DNA from: Pyrenophora tritici-repentis
Lineage: Eukaryota > Ascomycota > Dothideomycetes > Pleosporales > Pleosporaceae
Assembly (NCBI RefSeq): GCF_003171515.1
Contig: NC_089394.1
Span: 1,054,001-1,118,000 of the forward strand
DNA: 64,000 bases
Direction: 5' to 3'
Under the pieces are notes generated by a model. The model made no database searches. It worked only from the letters and a program-made list of their open reading frames with translations, and was not told where the DNA came from. Shown here one piece after another: positions 47,933 through 58,900 of the stretch; the stretch's first letter is position 1; the number at the start of each line of letters is the position of its first letter. The position numbers and the translations under genes are program-made.

Positions 47933-50774
47933 AGGGTCGTTTCAATTCACACGCACTATACTTCAAACTAGGAAAGAAGGTTATTATTGAAGCAACTATG
48001 GACGACGGCCTCTACGTAGTGTCACACATTGCCGATGGATACCAAGAAACAGCATTTCTAGGCACGGAACTCCATGCACCAGTTAAGAGCGAGCTTAAGG
48101 TTAATGAAAAGGAGAGATACTTGCTGTATCACAGACGCTTCGCACACCTAGGACCTGCAAAGATTGCTAAACTCCACGAAGTTACAACTCTCCAGAAGAA
48201 GATTCAAGTTCCAGAGAAGATAGAAATCTGCGAAGTGTGTTCTCTGACGAAAATGAAGAACAGCATCCCTAAGCAGCTGAGAGAGCATAAGGCCACGAAG
48301 CTAGCCTTAGTACAGTTTGACATTGCAGGACCCTTTCCAACATCTCTGCGAGGAAACAGGTGGTTCCTCCTTATTATTGACAGTTACACGCGAAAAAACT
48401 GGGTTATCCCGCTGAAGAAAAAGGGAGACGCACAAAGGGAACTCCAAATCTGGAAGACCTTTGTAGAACATCAAACTGGCGAAAAGGTTAAAGCTGCTGG
48501 AACTGACAACGCACCAGAACTTCTACAGCAAGCCGAGGAATGGAGAGTTACACAGGGCGTGGAAATTCAGCCTACAACAATTGCTTCCTCACACCAGAAT
48601 GGACCAGCTGAGCGAAACATCCAAACCGCTGAAGCTGATATGAGAGCAATGCTGAAAGACGCTGGTTTACCAATTGAGTTTTGGGATGAAGCTGTCGAAG
48701 CAGACGCATACCTGCGAAACCGCACAAACACAGGACCCACGATCAATGGAAAGCAAGTCAGTCCTGAAGAGGCATTCACAGGAACGAAACCATCCATTGA
48801 CCACATCCGTGTATGGGGGAGCAAATGCTATTCTTACATCAACCCCAAAACGATTCCAGCAGACCAACGACATGACAAGCTCGTGGACCGTGGCAGAGTT
48901 GGAGTATTCATGGGATATTCTGAGACAACAAACAAGCAGTTCAAGTTCTATTCGCCAGAGCTTGGATACACCTCAAGGACAAGCCGATTATCAGTGGACG
49001 AATACACCCCTGGAGGAAAAGTTGAACTACGACTGCGAAACATACCAGCTGGACCACAAGGGACGCAGAATACGATGCCAGACCGAAAACCAAGAGGAAG
49101 ACCTAGGAAGGATCTGGAATCATCTCCTGCAGAACCAATGGAACCACCTCCTGCCAAATCAATGGAACTATCTCCTGCAGAACCAATAGAACCATCTCCT
49201 GTCGAACTAATGGAACCATCTCCTGTCGAACTAATGGAACCATCTCCTGTCGAACCAATGGAACCATCTCCTGCAGAAATAGTGGAGCCAGTTCCCGAGA
49301 ACCCAATAGAACTGTCGTCGGCAGAGCTAACTCCCGAACCAGTTAAGCGTCACAGAGGAAGACCAGGGAAGCTAACGACTATTCCCCCTACTGCACCATC
49401 TGATGAGCGGGTTCCTAATCTTGTGGACGAAGAGGGACCCGAAGAACCGTATACCCAGTCTGTACGAGAAGAGGAGGCTCCACGATACTTCACCAGACAA
49501 GCCAAACGAAAGAGGTCTAACGAAGAGGTTGTTGAGGACGAGAGATTTAGCAAGATCGTTAAAGCTATGCTAGCCCAAGCTGGCCTTATAGAAGAGCAAA
49601 CACGACTATCTGAGAAGGCTTTTGCAGCAACCGAGATCGCAGGAATCCAGATCCCCCAGACACACGAGCAAGCTATCAACGACCCAAAGTATGGAAAGCA
49701 ATGGAAAGCAGCAATACTTGAAGAGATAATCGCGTTAATGGAGAATCGAACCTGGGAGGAAGTTCCAAAGCCAAAAGACGCGAACATGGTTGATTCAAAG
49801 TGGGTTTTTACAGTCAAAACAAATCTCGACGGGACTGTTGAGAGGTTTAAGGCACGCCTTGTGGCAAGAGGTTTTACGCAAGTACACGGAACAGACTACA
49901 ACGAGACTTTCGCCCCGACAGTTCGCATGGACACCTTACGTCTGTTTATGGCCACTGTCGCAGCGGAAAACCTAGAATGTTTTCACTTTGACATCAAGAA
50001 TGCTTTCACAGAGTCGCATTTGAAGGAAGAGATCTTTCTTAAGCAACCCCAGGGAGTAGAAGTTAAGAAAGGATACGTCCTTAAAGTTCTCCGCAGCCTA
50101 TATGGACTCAAACAAGCTGCTCGTGACTGGAACTTGTTAATAAAGAAAGAACTTCTGGCATGGGGATTCGTGCAAAGCCTTGCCGACCCGTGCATGTTTA
50201 TCCACGAAGAAAAACAACTCCGTATCCTCGTCTACGTTGACGACATTGCTGTTGCCGCAAAAGATCGAGCTCAAATTGATTGGTTCTACAAGAAGCTTTC
50301 TGGAAGATTCAACACCAAGAACCTAGGGGAGATTCATAAGATCCTTGGAGTACGAGTTACGCGAGACAGAAAGCGCCGCACAATCTACCTCGATCAAGAA
50401 CAGTACATACACGCAGTACTTGACAAGTTTGGAATGTCTAGCAAACAACACAGAGACAAGAAGATTCCATCCGCAGATTACACGTCATTTAGGCCAGCCA
50501 CTAACAACGACACCCGAATCGACATCACTGAATACCAGCAAGTGATAGGGAGCCTTATGTTTGCTATGGTTCTTACACGCCCAGACATTGCATTCACCCT
50601 CGGAAAGCTAAGCCAATACATGAGCGATCCAGCAGAACATCATGGCCATGCGTTGAAGAACCTGCTACGATATCTAAGGTCGACAGTAACAATGAAGCTA
50701 CGCTACGGACCAGGGGAGTACACTCGCAATTTGTCATCTACTCTGATGCTGACTGGGCAAGCGACATGGTAGAC
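47793..50774 (+). pseudogene. Copia integrase and reverse transcriptase frame
   Basis: Continues the protease (WLSEVLLVPNLGVNLLSG), then an HHCC integrase zinc region (YHRRFAHLGP, ICEVCSLTKMK) and the catalytic integrase residues in VQFDIAGPF, AAGTDNAPE and NGPAERNIQTAEA. A Pro/Glu-rich linker has about six copies of an 8-residue unit (MEPSPVEL type; 24-bp DNA repeats, 49120-49280). The reverse transcriptase begins with NRTWEEVPKPKDANMVDSKW and has the copia active site RILVYVDDIAVA. The frame is lost near 50730 inside the RNase H start, and the remaining frame stops at 50772. Confidence 0.88.
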
Positions 50775-51149
50775 CGAAAGAGCGTTTCAGGGAGCACTGC
50801 AATGTTCTACGGAGGTCCAATATCATGGTCTAGCAAGAAGCAACGGTCTGTTGCAACGTCAAGCTGCGAATCTGAATACATCGCACTATCAACATGCTGT
50901 AAGCAAGGCCAGTGGATTGCTCAAATGTTCAGAGATCTTGGGTTCCCAAAGTACATTGGAAAAGACACCAACAAGGTCCAGATGCTAGGAGATAACCAGG
51001 GTGCCATTGCACTTACAAAGAACCCTCACCTTCACGAAAGATCAAAGCACATCGACGTCTGTTATCATTTTATCAGAGACCTAGCAGAACAAGCCGTTGC
51101 AGCGAGTCGCATTCGAGAAATTCAAGAACCAATTAGGAGTTGTCCTTAG
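50732..51149 (+). pseudogene. Copia RNase H frame
   Basis: In the next frame the RNase H begins YSDADWASDMVDRKSVSG and continues WSSKKQRSVATSSCESEYIA, QMLGDNQGAIAL and the late SKHIDVCYHFIRDL. Near 51110 the typical end region is missing: the conserved terminal segment lies in another frame (KFKNQLGVVLRP), implying a short deletion. A purine-rich tract (GAGGGGGAG) follows just before the 3' LTR as the plus-strand primer. Confidence 0.8.
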
Positions 51150-51172
51150 ACCGGACCTGCCCTGAGGGGGAG

Positions 51173-51409
51173 TGTTGAGAAGATGTAAGGTTCAGTCCAG
51201 GTCGGCGGGGATGAGGCTCGTGGAAGTAAGCCCGAGCAGAAGGACCGACGCGGAATGATGATCTGTCATGTAAATCCCCAGATCATCATGATAATAAGAA
51301 GACAGAACAACAGCTCTTAGTGTAGTTCAATCCAATACGTGGTGACCTAACATACCTCTACTCGGTTCCCTATGGTAGTCATACCACCAGAGGAGACCTT
51401 GTTCCAATA
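51173..51409 (+). repeat. 3' long terminal repeat
   Basis: 237 bp, matching the 5' LTR at all but one position. Preceded by the polypurine tract ending at 51172 and followed by the ATTTC target duplication (51410-51414). Confidence 0.95.
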
Positions 51410-51413
51410 ATTT

Positions 51414-51714
51414 CTTTAATTTTCCACCCGCGGGTGATTTTGCACGCTCTTTATCACCACGAGCTCCTGCAAATGATTTCTAGCAGTTATAAGGGTTGGT
51501 AATAAAGATTGGGTGTGTTCTGCTTACTTCGCGAACCACACGGTATCTTGGACTTCTTTCGTAATCGTGTATTTGCTAGCACGCCCCTTCAGAACTTGAC
51601 CGATTCGAAAGAGCGAAGACATGGTATTAGGCTCGAACTTCAAGACCAAACACCTATACCTAGGTAATTTGATTAGGACGAGGGAATCGTCATGATGTTT
51701 GTGCAATAGGCGAT
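51414..51714 (-). pseudogene. Decayed protein kinase, N-terminal half
   Basis: On the minus strand this reads HDDSLVLIKLPRY, then MSSLFRIGQVLKGRASKYTI (ATP-site loop region) and QDTVWFAK, an intron-like stretch starting GTAAGC, and ELVVIKSVQNHPRVEN with the ATP-anchoring Lys, then a stop and RN before the transposon junction. With the copia element removed, the frame would continue VLKR on the 46075 side, matching the family's expected order. The half is degenerate (stops, unclear splice frame). Confidence 0.72.
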
Positions 51715-52794
51715 AGAAAACAAGGAGAGCGGTGATGGAGCGGGCCTTGATGCCAAGGTGCTACTGTGTACATCGGCGTAATCCCGAAACGCTTACCCAA
51801 TACGGTAAGCCCAAGGAATGTACCACAAAGACGGTCTTTCCCATCCACGCGCTTATCAACACCAGCGCTGAGCAGATCATCACCTGGTTCTCGATGTATC
51901 AGGTATATGTGTGAAACGTAATTTGTCAAACGAAGCGGGAGCTACAGGTGCCATGAGCTACAAATGCCTCGTCGATCTGCAACCTCAAAGAGCCTGAATT
52001 CGCTGCGGCTGTAGCTATGGCTATTCTGGTCAGTATAGGTCGCAACAACAACCACTCTGAATACTACTTAGGTAAGAATTCGGGCTTCAGCAAAGACTCT
52101 AGCGAGCTGAGTATGAGGCCAGAGAAATTGGCTTGTCGTTAGTAGTTCAGTCGGGCTGATGGTCTGATGCCGGAGACACCCTTGCGCGGTTCTCTCGCAC
52201 CTGCTGGCGATGGCGGTGTACCACTCGTTTTTTATGTTTGCATCCCCTCCAAGTAAATTTTGGTCGATGTCCAAGTTGTTTCCGTTGGTCAGTTACCTTC
52301 GTATTCCATGAATGCTGTTTACCGTTCATGCTGGCGGCTAATGGGACATTCGCACAACCAAAGGAAGGAGCTTTCTTTATCACGAACCGTTGACCTCCTT
52401 CGCAAGTGGAGCGGATCGTTTCGTACGTCCCTGCACTTGAACTTCTGATGTCGATGGAGCGAGCATCAGGTTGATATAATGTTGAGTGTGCTTCGGCCTC
52501 ACACTCTGCTGCCGCCTCGACAGGCCCCTCAGACTTTATTCATTCCTACGATTTCGCAGATAATGTTACGAGTTTAATGGAGAGGGAATGTATGACGGAT
52601 TCAGGTTCTTAGCAGTGGTACTAGCGTCCTGTTGGCAATGCTGTCTATCCTGGAATATATGGCCCATCGAAAGTTGATTGCGATATGAAGGGGGTCGCCC
52701 ATATTGTTAATATTGTCCTAATTCCTGTAGTTGTACACCGTACCTCTGAGCTACATTTGTGTACTACTTATTCAATACCTGTACTCAGTCTTTC
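51715..52794. other. Gene-less repeat-rich stretch
   Basis: No recognisable coding sequence. Short frames only. It probably belongs to decayed repeat sequence flanking the kinase relic. Confidence 0.4.
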
Positions 52795-52912
52795 ACATAC
52801 GACCATAGGACACTGAAAACTAGGCTTCCCGTCCGCTCAGCCATATATAAGCAGTGTACCGGCGGATTAGTAGTTAGGTGGGTGACCACTAGCGAATCCC
52901 CGCTGTTGTATG
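52795..52912 (+). rRNA. 5S rRNA-like copy with transition mutations
   Basis: About 118 bp, beginning ACATACGACCATAGG and ending GCTGTTGTATGT, followed by T-runs suited to RNA polymerase III termination. It contains the universal CCCGTCCGCTCAGCC block and the TAGTAG..GGTGGGTGACCA block. Compared with the ascomycete 5S consensus as I remember it, differences are mostly C-to-T and G-to-A (GATTAGTAGTTAGG for GGTTAGTAGTTGGG; CACTAGCG for CACCAGCG), so it is likely a RIP-damaged copy or pseudogene. Dispersed 5S genes are normal in filamentous ascomycetes. Confidence 0.85.
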
Positions 52913-53763
52913 TTTTTAAATTTTTTGAAGTTTTTTTTGCCTCTAGCTCCTTCCGGAGATCTTTCCCAAAACGCCACTAGTAAACATTTGACCCTGGCTA
53001 GCCCTCTATTTAGCCTCTACCAGAACAATTATATTACATAACTATGCCACCTTGCTACATATTATCTATTATCCGCTGCCATTAGCGACGTTGATAAGGT
53101 CATGTGTGGTGTCAAGCCACGACGGTGAAATCGGTCCTAATCGGGAAAGCTTAGCCAGGTAGCCAATCAGGCAGTTGTGGGCACAAGGAGTGGATCTGCC
53201 AGTAAGCCTCGTCTCTAGCACGATTACGACAAAGTTTTGAGCGCGCAACTTGTGAAGCTTGTAGCCGCAATTACGACAAAGTTGCAGCTGCGTTGCTGTG
53301 TAATTTGGAGCATACAGCGGGTTAGAAAGTCATCAAACGAGTCTATAGTAAACAGTGCGTGGCGTGATATTACGACTGGAGCATTTCATTCATGCGGTTA
53401 GGTTATGGTAGCCTTAAGTTTTATGAACTAGAAGACTGACCATTTAACTTCTAATCATTCCTAACCTTAAGCTTACAATGTTCCCTTACCCTACACAGCT
53501 GTTTAGTGACAACAGAAAGCTCGGTAGTACTATGTGAAACAACGTGATCGAGGGTTTTTGTATATAATACGCTAAGGGTAGGTACGTACGTACCATGGTA
53601 CAGAGGGGGGAGATGGAAGATCTCTACGCGTAAGCCAAAACCTCCATCGTTTGTACCTCCCACATTCCCGCTTATTCAAAAATTTACATCTGGCCTTCAG
53701 AGTGGAGTAACCACACGGCAAAGGTCCCCTAGCATACTCTCCTCACCACATCTGCGCATTGAA
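52913..53763. other. Gene-less stretch
   Basis: T-rich after the 5S copy; otherwise no recognisable gene. Two short similar segments containing TTACGACAAAGTT occur near 53222 and 53270. Confidence 0.4.
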
Positions 53764-54159
53764 ATGGCGTCGCCGTTACTAATCCTACTCCTTACTCGAA
53801 ACGCCGTACCCCATGTCCGCCCTGCAAACCCAGCCATGATAGTCGTGGCGGTCATCCGGGAGACCATTGGCCGCTTGTCGAGACTGTTCCGGCAGATGCG
53901 CGCTCCATCAAATTGGTCTGCACTCAATCTCCCTTCGGAGATCATCCTAATGATCGCAACACATCTCGACGAATGCGCCGACCTGCCGGAGTCTCTACGG
54001 TCTCTTGAAACGGCGCAGTCTGCCTTTGCAATTGGCAGAGAAAGAAAAGTTGTTGTTGTTGCTAGAGAAAGATGTTCCTGTCAAGACGCGGTGAGAGCCT
54101 TCACTAGTATTCACGGTGAATCAGGCTTCCCGTGTTCTGATTTGCCAGGCACTGGTTAG
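53764..54159 (+). CDS. Short F-box-containing ORF, possibly a gene fragment
   Basis: 131 residues from ATG 53764. Residues 53-70 read SALNLPSEIILMIATHLDE, a good F-box start, but the rest of the F-box is absent; the following sequence is unlike any domain I know. The first 45 residues are hydrophobic/basic. It may be a truncated F-box/ankyrin gene in the repeat island. Confidence 0.4.
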   Translation: MASPLLILLLTRNAVPHVRPANPAMIVVAVIRETIGRLSRLFRQMRAPSNWSALNLPSEIILMIATHLDECADLPESLRSLETAQSAFAIGRERKVVVVARERCSCQDAVRAFTSIHGESGFPCSDLPGTG

Positions 54160-54354
54160 TCAGCTGCTCCGTGCGCGCACCATAGATATTCTCCCTTCTC
54201 CCGTAGCTCCAATACAACAAGTTCACACACGTTTTCTCCACCTTCATCAGTTCCGTACGTCTATTACTGTCATCACTGTATAAAGCTGCATCGCTGGCAT
54301 GGACGCTGGAGCAGATCCATCGATCCGATTTACAAAGAACGTCTAGAATGCTAG

Positions 54355-55020
54355 AAACGCTTAGACGATCATCTCTTCCTCGCAGCTATCTGTCACATCC
54401 CTTACCATTATGCGCGCTTCGTCATTAACCGACATCTCTACGGACCCAAACACGGGCCGCCCCTTCATGTACTCAATAAACGAGCCCGACCCGAAGAGCG
54501 CTTGGATGGATTCGTAATCTCGGTATCCCAGCATGCAAACATCCCCAATGATCGACTTTTGGTACTGTCAGTCATATCCCTGACGCATCTGCGAGGCGAT
54601 TTCGTAGTACTCAGAAATCGCATCGACTACGGGGGAAATGATGTCTGTCGACATCTCACTCTTTCACAACTAAATAACTATGATCGTATTCCCGATTGCC
54701 CACCCATACAGCTTCCCGAGCTCGCTAAAACGGGAAAAGCATCAAACCAATTTCGGGCCTGTGGTCCTGCGTTCGGATCCTGTACATTTTGTCCGACAGA
54801 CTACAGTATCACTATACTCTGGCAAGGTGCACGGAAGGGATACAACATCGCAGTGCTTGTCTATCATGATCTGGGTAATTGTCGCACGCCATTTGATTGG
54901 CATTGGCGTAGTATTTCAACGTGGTCTATAACGGAAGAACTTAGATCGGCGTATTTTCCAGATCACACACCTGGAAGCATCAGAGACCAATGGAATAAGG
55001 CTGCAGGCATTGGATCGTAA
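54355..55020 (+). CDS. C-terminal part of a fungal F-box-type protein
   Basis: The frame opens after a stop at 54352 and runs to 55020 without an early ATG, so it is probably an internal or last exon, or a fragment. It contains CHIPYHYARFVINRHLYG, VCRHLTLSQLNNYDRIPDCP, then FRACGPAFGSCTFCPTDYSI and VLVYHDLGNCRTPFDWHW, followed by RDQWNKAAGI. I recognise the cysteine-containing CTFCPTDY and DWHW pattern from a large fungal family often annotated as F-box proteins. A functional start or promoter is not visible. The fragment at 53764-54159 may be its N-terminus, but no clean splice joins them. Confidence 0.5.
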   Translation, partial: KRLDDHLFLAAICHIPYHYARFVINRHLYGPKHGPPLHVLNKRARPEERLDGFVISVSQHANIPNDRLLVLSVISLTHLRGDFVVLRNRIDYGGNDVCRHLTLSQLNNYDRIPDCPPIQLPELAKTGKASNQFRACGPAFGSCTFCPTDYSITILWQGARKGYNIAVLVYHDLGNCRTPFDWHWRSISTWSITEELRSAYFPDHTPGSIRDQWNKAAGIGS

Positions 55021-55420
55021 GTCCATTCAATGATCTCCGTACTGAACAGCGGGTGTTGTTATATTACGATAAGAGCGTGTTGTTTATGCGCTCAGGACCA
55101 TGACCGTTTCGGGTCATCGGATGCGACATAACGATGGACTCCGAGATTCTCTACGTGCTCATTGCAACGACCTTATATTCCTAGATGTCTAAGAACCGTC
55201 ACTGGATCATAATTTCACGTTCCATGATAGTACTCTGCTAGAACCATTATGCGCTCAAATTCAGGCGTATCACATGCCATTTAGATAGATACCAGAAATG
55301 GAATTGATAATTAATCTTCCAACAGTTCTTAGACTTCAGCTTATATATCGTTCTACACCGCTGTATAGTAACGACCAGCTACTTATGTCTCTCAACAAGA
55401 TTATGTTTTCCAGGTTGCAT
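55021..55420. other. Convergent intergenic region
   Basis: It lies between the 3' ends of the F-box-type fragment and the ankyrin-like gene. No gene is seen. Confidence 0.4.
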
Positions 55421-55897
55421 TTATGACCTTTTCTGAAGTTTCTTTAGAATTGCTTTGGTCTCATCGTTCACCTCCTTTTTGCGCTGTCTGAAAAGCTCTT
55501 TGGTCACATTGAATATGTCGTAGCGCGACAGGAATATTTCCAGCACCTTTCTGTAAGAAGAACTAGAACTTGCTAGCTCGATTGCGGTTTCGCCACTTTC
55601 TGGGCAGGGGATGTTGGCGACGGCTGAGTCGGAGGCTATAACAATTGCTTTGAGAGATTCGTAGGCACGGCCCCGGATGGCTGTGTGGATGGGGTATTTG
55701 TTGCAGGATTTGCATGGTTCTTTTAGCAAAGTCACGCCGTGTCTGTCCAATTCCTGTTGTACCTCGGTATCGTCGTCGCTCTTGATCGCTTCACAGAGGT
55801 GGGAGTGTTGTGGTGGTCCTTCCAAAATTGATCCATCCAACTGATCCGATGGATTAACAATGTCTTCCCCGTTTGTGGGGGATTTGGTTGCCTCCAT
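55421..55897 (-). CDS. Short ankyrin-like protein
   Basis: 158 residues from ATG 55897. Ankyrin-type segments are HSHLCEAIKSDDDTEVQQEL, then KYPIHTAIRGRAYESLKAIV and GETAIELASSSSSYRKVLEI, and the C-terminus is basic (KAILKKLQKRS). It is much shorter than most fungal ankyrin proteins. A hAT element terminates 74 bp upstream of the ATG, so its promoter has probably been replaced. Function unknown. Confidence 0.6.
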   Translation of the reverse strand: MEATKSPTNGEDIVNPSDQLDGSILEGPPQHSHLCEAIKSDDDTEVQQELDRHGVTLLKEPCKSCNKYPIHTAIRGRAYESLKAIVIASDSAVANIPCPESGETAIELASSSSSYRKVLEIFLSRYDIFNVTKELFRQRKKEVNDETKAILKKLQKRS

Positions 55898-55970
55898 TCT
55901 GAGCAAGTCGGAAAATTGAACAGGATCAAGTGAATCACAGGGTGATTCCTGGTCGCCGCCACCTTGCGAT

Positions 55971-58900
55971 CACACCTGAGATCAATCAATCAAGCAAGCT
56001 GACAGCCCCCGGCTTGATTGATTGGCTGTTTGTATGAGATTTGGCTGGATTGATTGAATTGGCTTGGCGGAAAGTTGTTAGCTTGATTGGTAGCTTGGGT
56101 GCTTGATTCCCAAATAGGAAAGTTGTATATATTTTTTGGTGTTGAGTCTCAGCCGTCGTCCCATGTATCTAGATCGTCGTCTTCGCCCACCCACTTGCTA
56201 AGCTCGTACAAAACGTCCATCTGCTCGTCGGTAAGCTTTGATTGGCCCATATCGTCGTTGTCGCCGCCACCAAAACCTGCCCGTCTCCATCGTCGTACTG
56301 AGTGTAGTGCTGCTAGTAGCTCAGGTGATATACAGCGTCGGCGAGGCTCTAGTAGATCTCCGAGCTCACTGAAGACGCGCTCACACTCACAGCTTGAAGC
56401 GGGTATAGAGAGTATAGTAAGCGCCATCTTACTAAGGTTGGGATATTGATCGCGCAGCCCGAACCAGTATTGTATAGGATCGGTGCCCTTGCCAACGATT
56501 GGCTCGCGCTTCCACTGCTCATACTCATCCTCCTTAGTATTGCCGCGTGTGGGATCAATAATGCCGTCAATCGCGTCGTCAATATTGCTCGGTTTCTTCG
56601 GTGCGCGTGTGTAGCAAGGCCTCGGTAACGGCAGCGACTTGTAATCCGCCCACAGTGCCTGGAAATTAAGATTATTAAGCGCCAGCCAGTCAGGCTTCTC
56701 AGCCCACGCTTGATCGCAGTAGTGTTTGTAGCGAGGATGGAGTATTGTAGCAGCGTAGTAAGCTGGCGAGTCGTCGAGTTTAGCGTAGTACTCGTTCGCC
56801 TTAAGTAGCGCTGCGCGTAGATTAATAGGAAGGTGATCTTCGGGTGCCTCGTCGTGAGCGTCATGGACTACGCAATCGTAGTAGAGGAGGCGAGCTTCTA
56901 ATTGAGTGAGTAGAAACTCAAACGTTGGGATCACCTCAGCGATCGCGCCAAAGCTATACTCGCCACGTCCCTCAAAGCGCTTTGTACACTCTTTAAGTGG
57001 CCTAAGAACCTCTATATAGTCGGTAACAACAGCCCAATCGGCAGCTGTGAGGCCGTCTGATCTCATCCACTGTGGAGCAGCAGGCCGATTTTTGCCCTGT
57101 GAGTCGGCGTAGATATCCTCTTTTGCTGTATTTTGTATGTGGGTGTTCGCGTACGCGTTGATGGCCGGCGCGAGCTTTATAGCTCGCTCAAAACAGTCGA
57201 AGTATGAGTTCCAGCGTGTGACTACTGGCTTGATTGGCTGTAGTATCGTGAGCTTGTCGTCTGCGTCGTGAGGTAGCTCACGGTAAGCTGTACGCTGCGC
57301 CTTCTCAAAAAGATTGTACTGCTGCGGTGTGTGGATATAGTTGACAATATCGAGAAGTACGCCTAAAGGCCCGTGCTTTCGCCACTCCTTTATAAACGCT
57401 GCCTCGTCGGCGAGCTCGTCAACTCCCTCGTTGTTGTATGAGTCTGCATCTCTGCCCCAGAGCAGTCTCTGCCCAATCAGATTGATCGTATGAGGGCCAC
57501 AGCGGAGGCGTCGGTGTATAGGATTGAAGTTAAGCTCGTGGGCAATCGCAGCGACAGCGGTGTCGTTATTAGAGGCATTGTCGAGGACGAAGTAACCGAG
57601 TGTGCGCTCGCTTATGCTAAACTGCTCTAAGATTGATAATACAACCTCAGCTAATCGATCGCCGGAGTGAGCGCCTGTGAGCTGAGGCAGCGCGATAGGC
57701 AGGTCTCGGAGCTTGCCATCTGAGTTGACGTAGTGGGCGACGATACCGAGAAACCCGCGCTTGCCGCCTTTCGTTGTCCATCCGTCAAAGCTTATATGGA
57801 TCTTGCTAAGCGATTGTGACAGCTCGTGGACAACGCGGGGCCTGAGCCAGTCAAACAGTCGTATGACGTATTGGGAGACGCTCTTGTGGTTCTTCCAGAG
57901 CGCTGCTTCTGCAAGTGGGTTGGCGATAGCAATTAGGCGTCGAAAAGCTGGTGTTTCGAACTCAGAGATGGGGTGGTTGTTCGCGACGAGCCAGTCTACT
58001 GCGGCAAACCTAAAGCGCTGCTTGCTAAACCCGTTAATCTGATTAGCTACTGCCTGTGAGATAGGGACTCTCGCAGTGGTGAGCGCGTTGTAAACACTAG
58101 CAACTGGAGTCTTGCCTGGTGCTACTAGCCTATGGCCAGGTTTCTGCTCGCTGAGGTGGCGCGCGGCTGACGAGACTGCTGCGCTTGTATTGTATATCCC
58201 AATACCAATATCCGTGAGCTTGTGCTTGAAACACCAGTGGCAGATGAAGAATACGCGGGTTGGATCTTTGAGAAGAGCGACGCGATAGCCGTGGCGATAG
58301 ATCCAACTCCGCTTGTGTTGGTGCGTCGTGATAGGCTTCGTATACAGCTTAAGGCGACCCCAATCTATGCCATCATAATTGTCTTCGAGATGGGCGTCAA
58401 AAGCCTCATCTACAGCGTCGTCGGCGGCTTCAGAAGACGGAGCGAGCGTAGCTTGCTCACTGCCCTCGGCGGGCGCGACGATAGCGTCTTCGGGCTGCGA
58501 CTCGCGCAATCGCGACTCGAAAGTATGTGTATATGGAGGCGGCGGAGATAGAGCAGATGGCTGAGATTGATATGACTGCGAGTCGATCGCGACGGGCTGG
58601 CTCGCAGTGCCGCGCGCGCGCTTTCTAGGCGAGGGAGCGCTATCAGAGACGCGTTTTTTGGGCGGCATGAGGGCGACGATGAGGTGAGGTATACGGCGAT
58701 AGATCTGCAACACCAAAAGTATATAGTATTGTGGGTGATGGAGATGGAGATGGAGTATACTATATGAGACGACGCGCTGGCTGCTAGTTACACGGAGCTA
58801 TCGGATATTACTCAATGTTACACGGCGTAACTAAAACACCAAAAAAAGCTCAGTATAGAGCTTTTACAGCTATCTAAGCTGCCTCATGGGCTGCCTCATC

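Larger units (their letters stand above)
46076..51409 (+). mobile_element. Ty1/copia LTR retrotransposon
   Basis: A 5334-bp element bounded by two 237-bp LTRs (one difference) and a 5-bp target duplication. Domain order gag, protease, integrase, reverse transcriptase, RNase H places it in Ty1/copia (Pseudoviridae). The coding region is interrupted by three frame changes (near 47790, 50730 and 51110), so the copy is probably not autonomous as sequenced. It lies inside a kinase relic. It is the largest repeat in the window and looks young from its LTRs. Confidence 0.95.
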
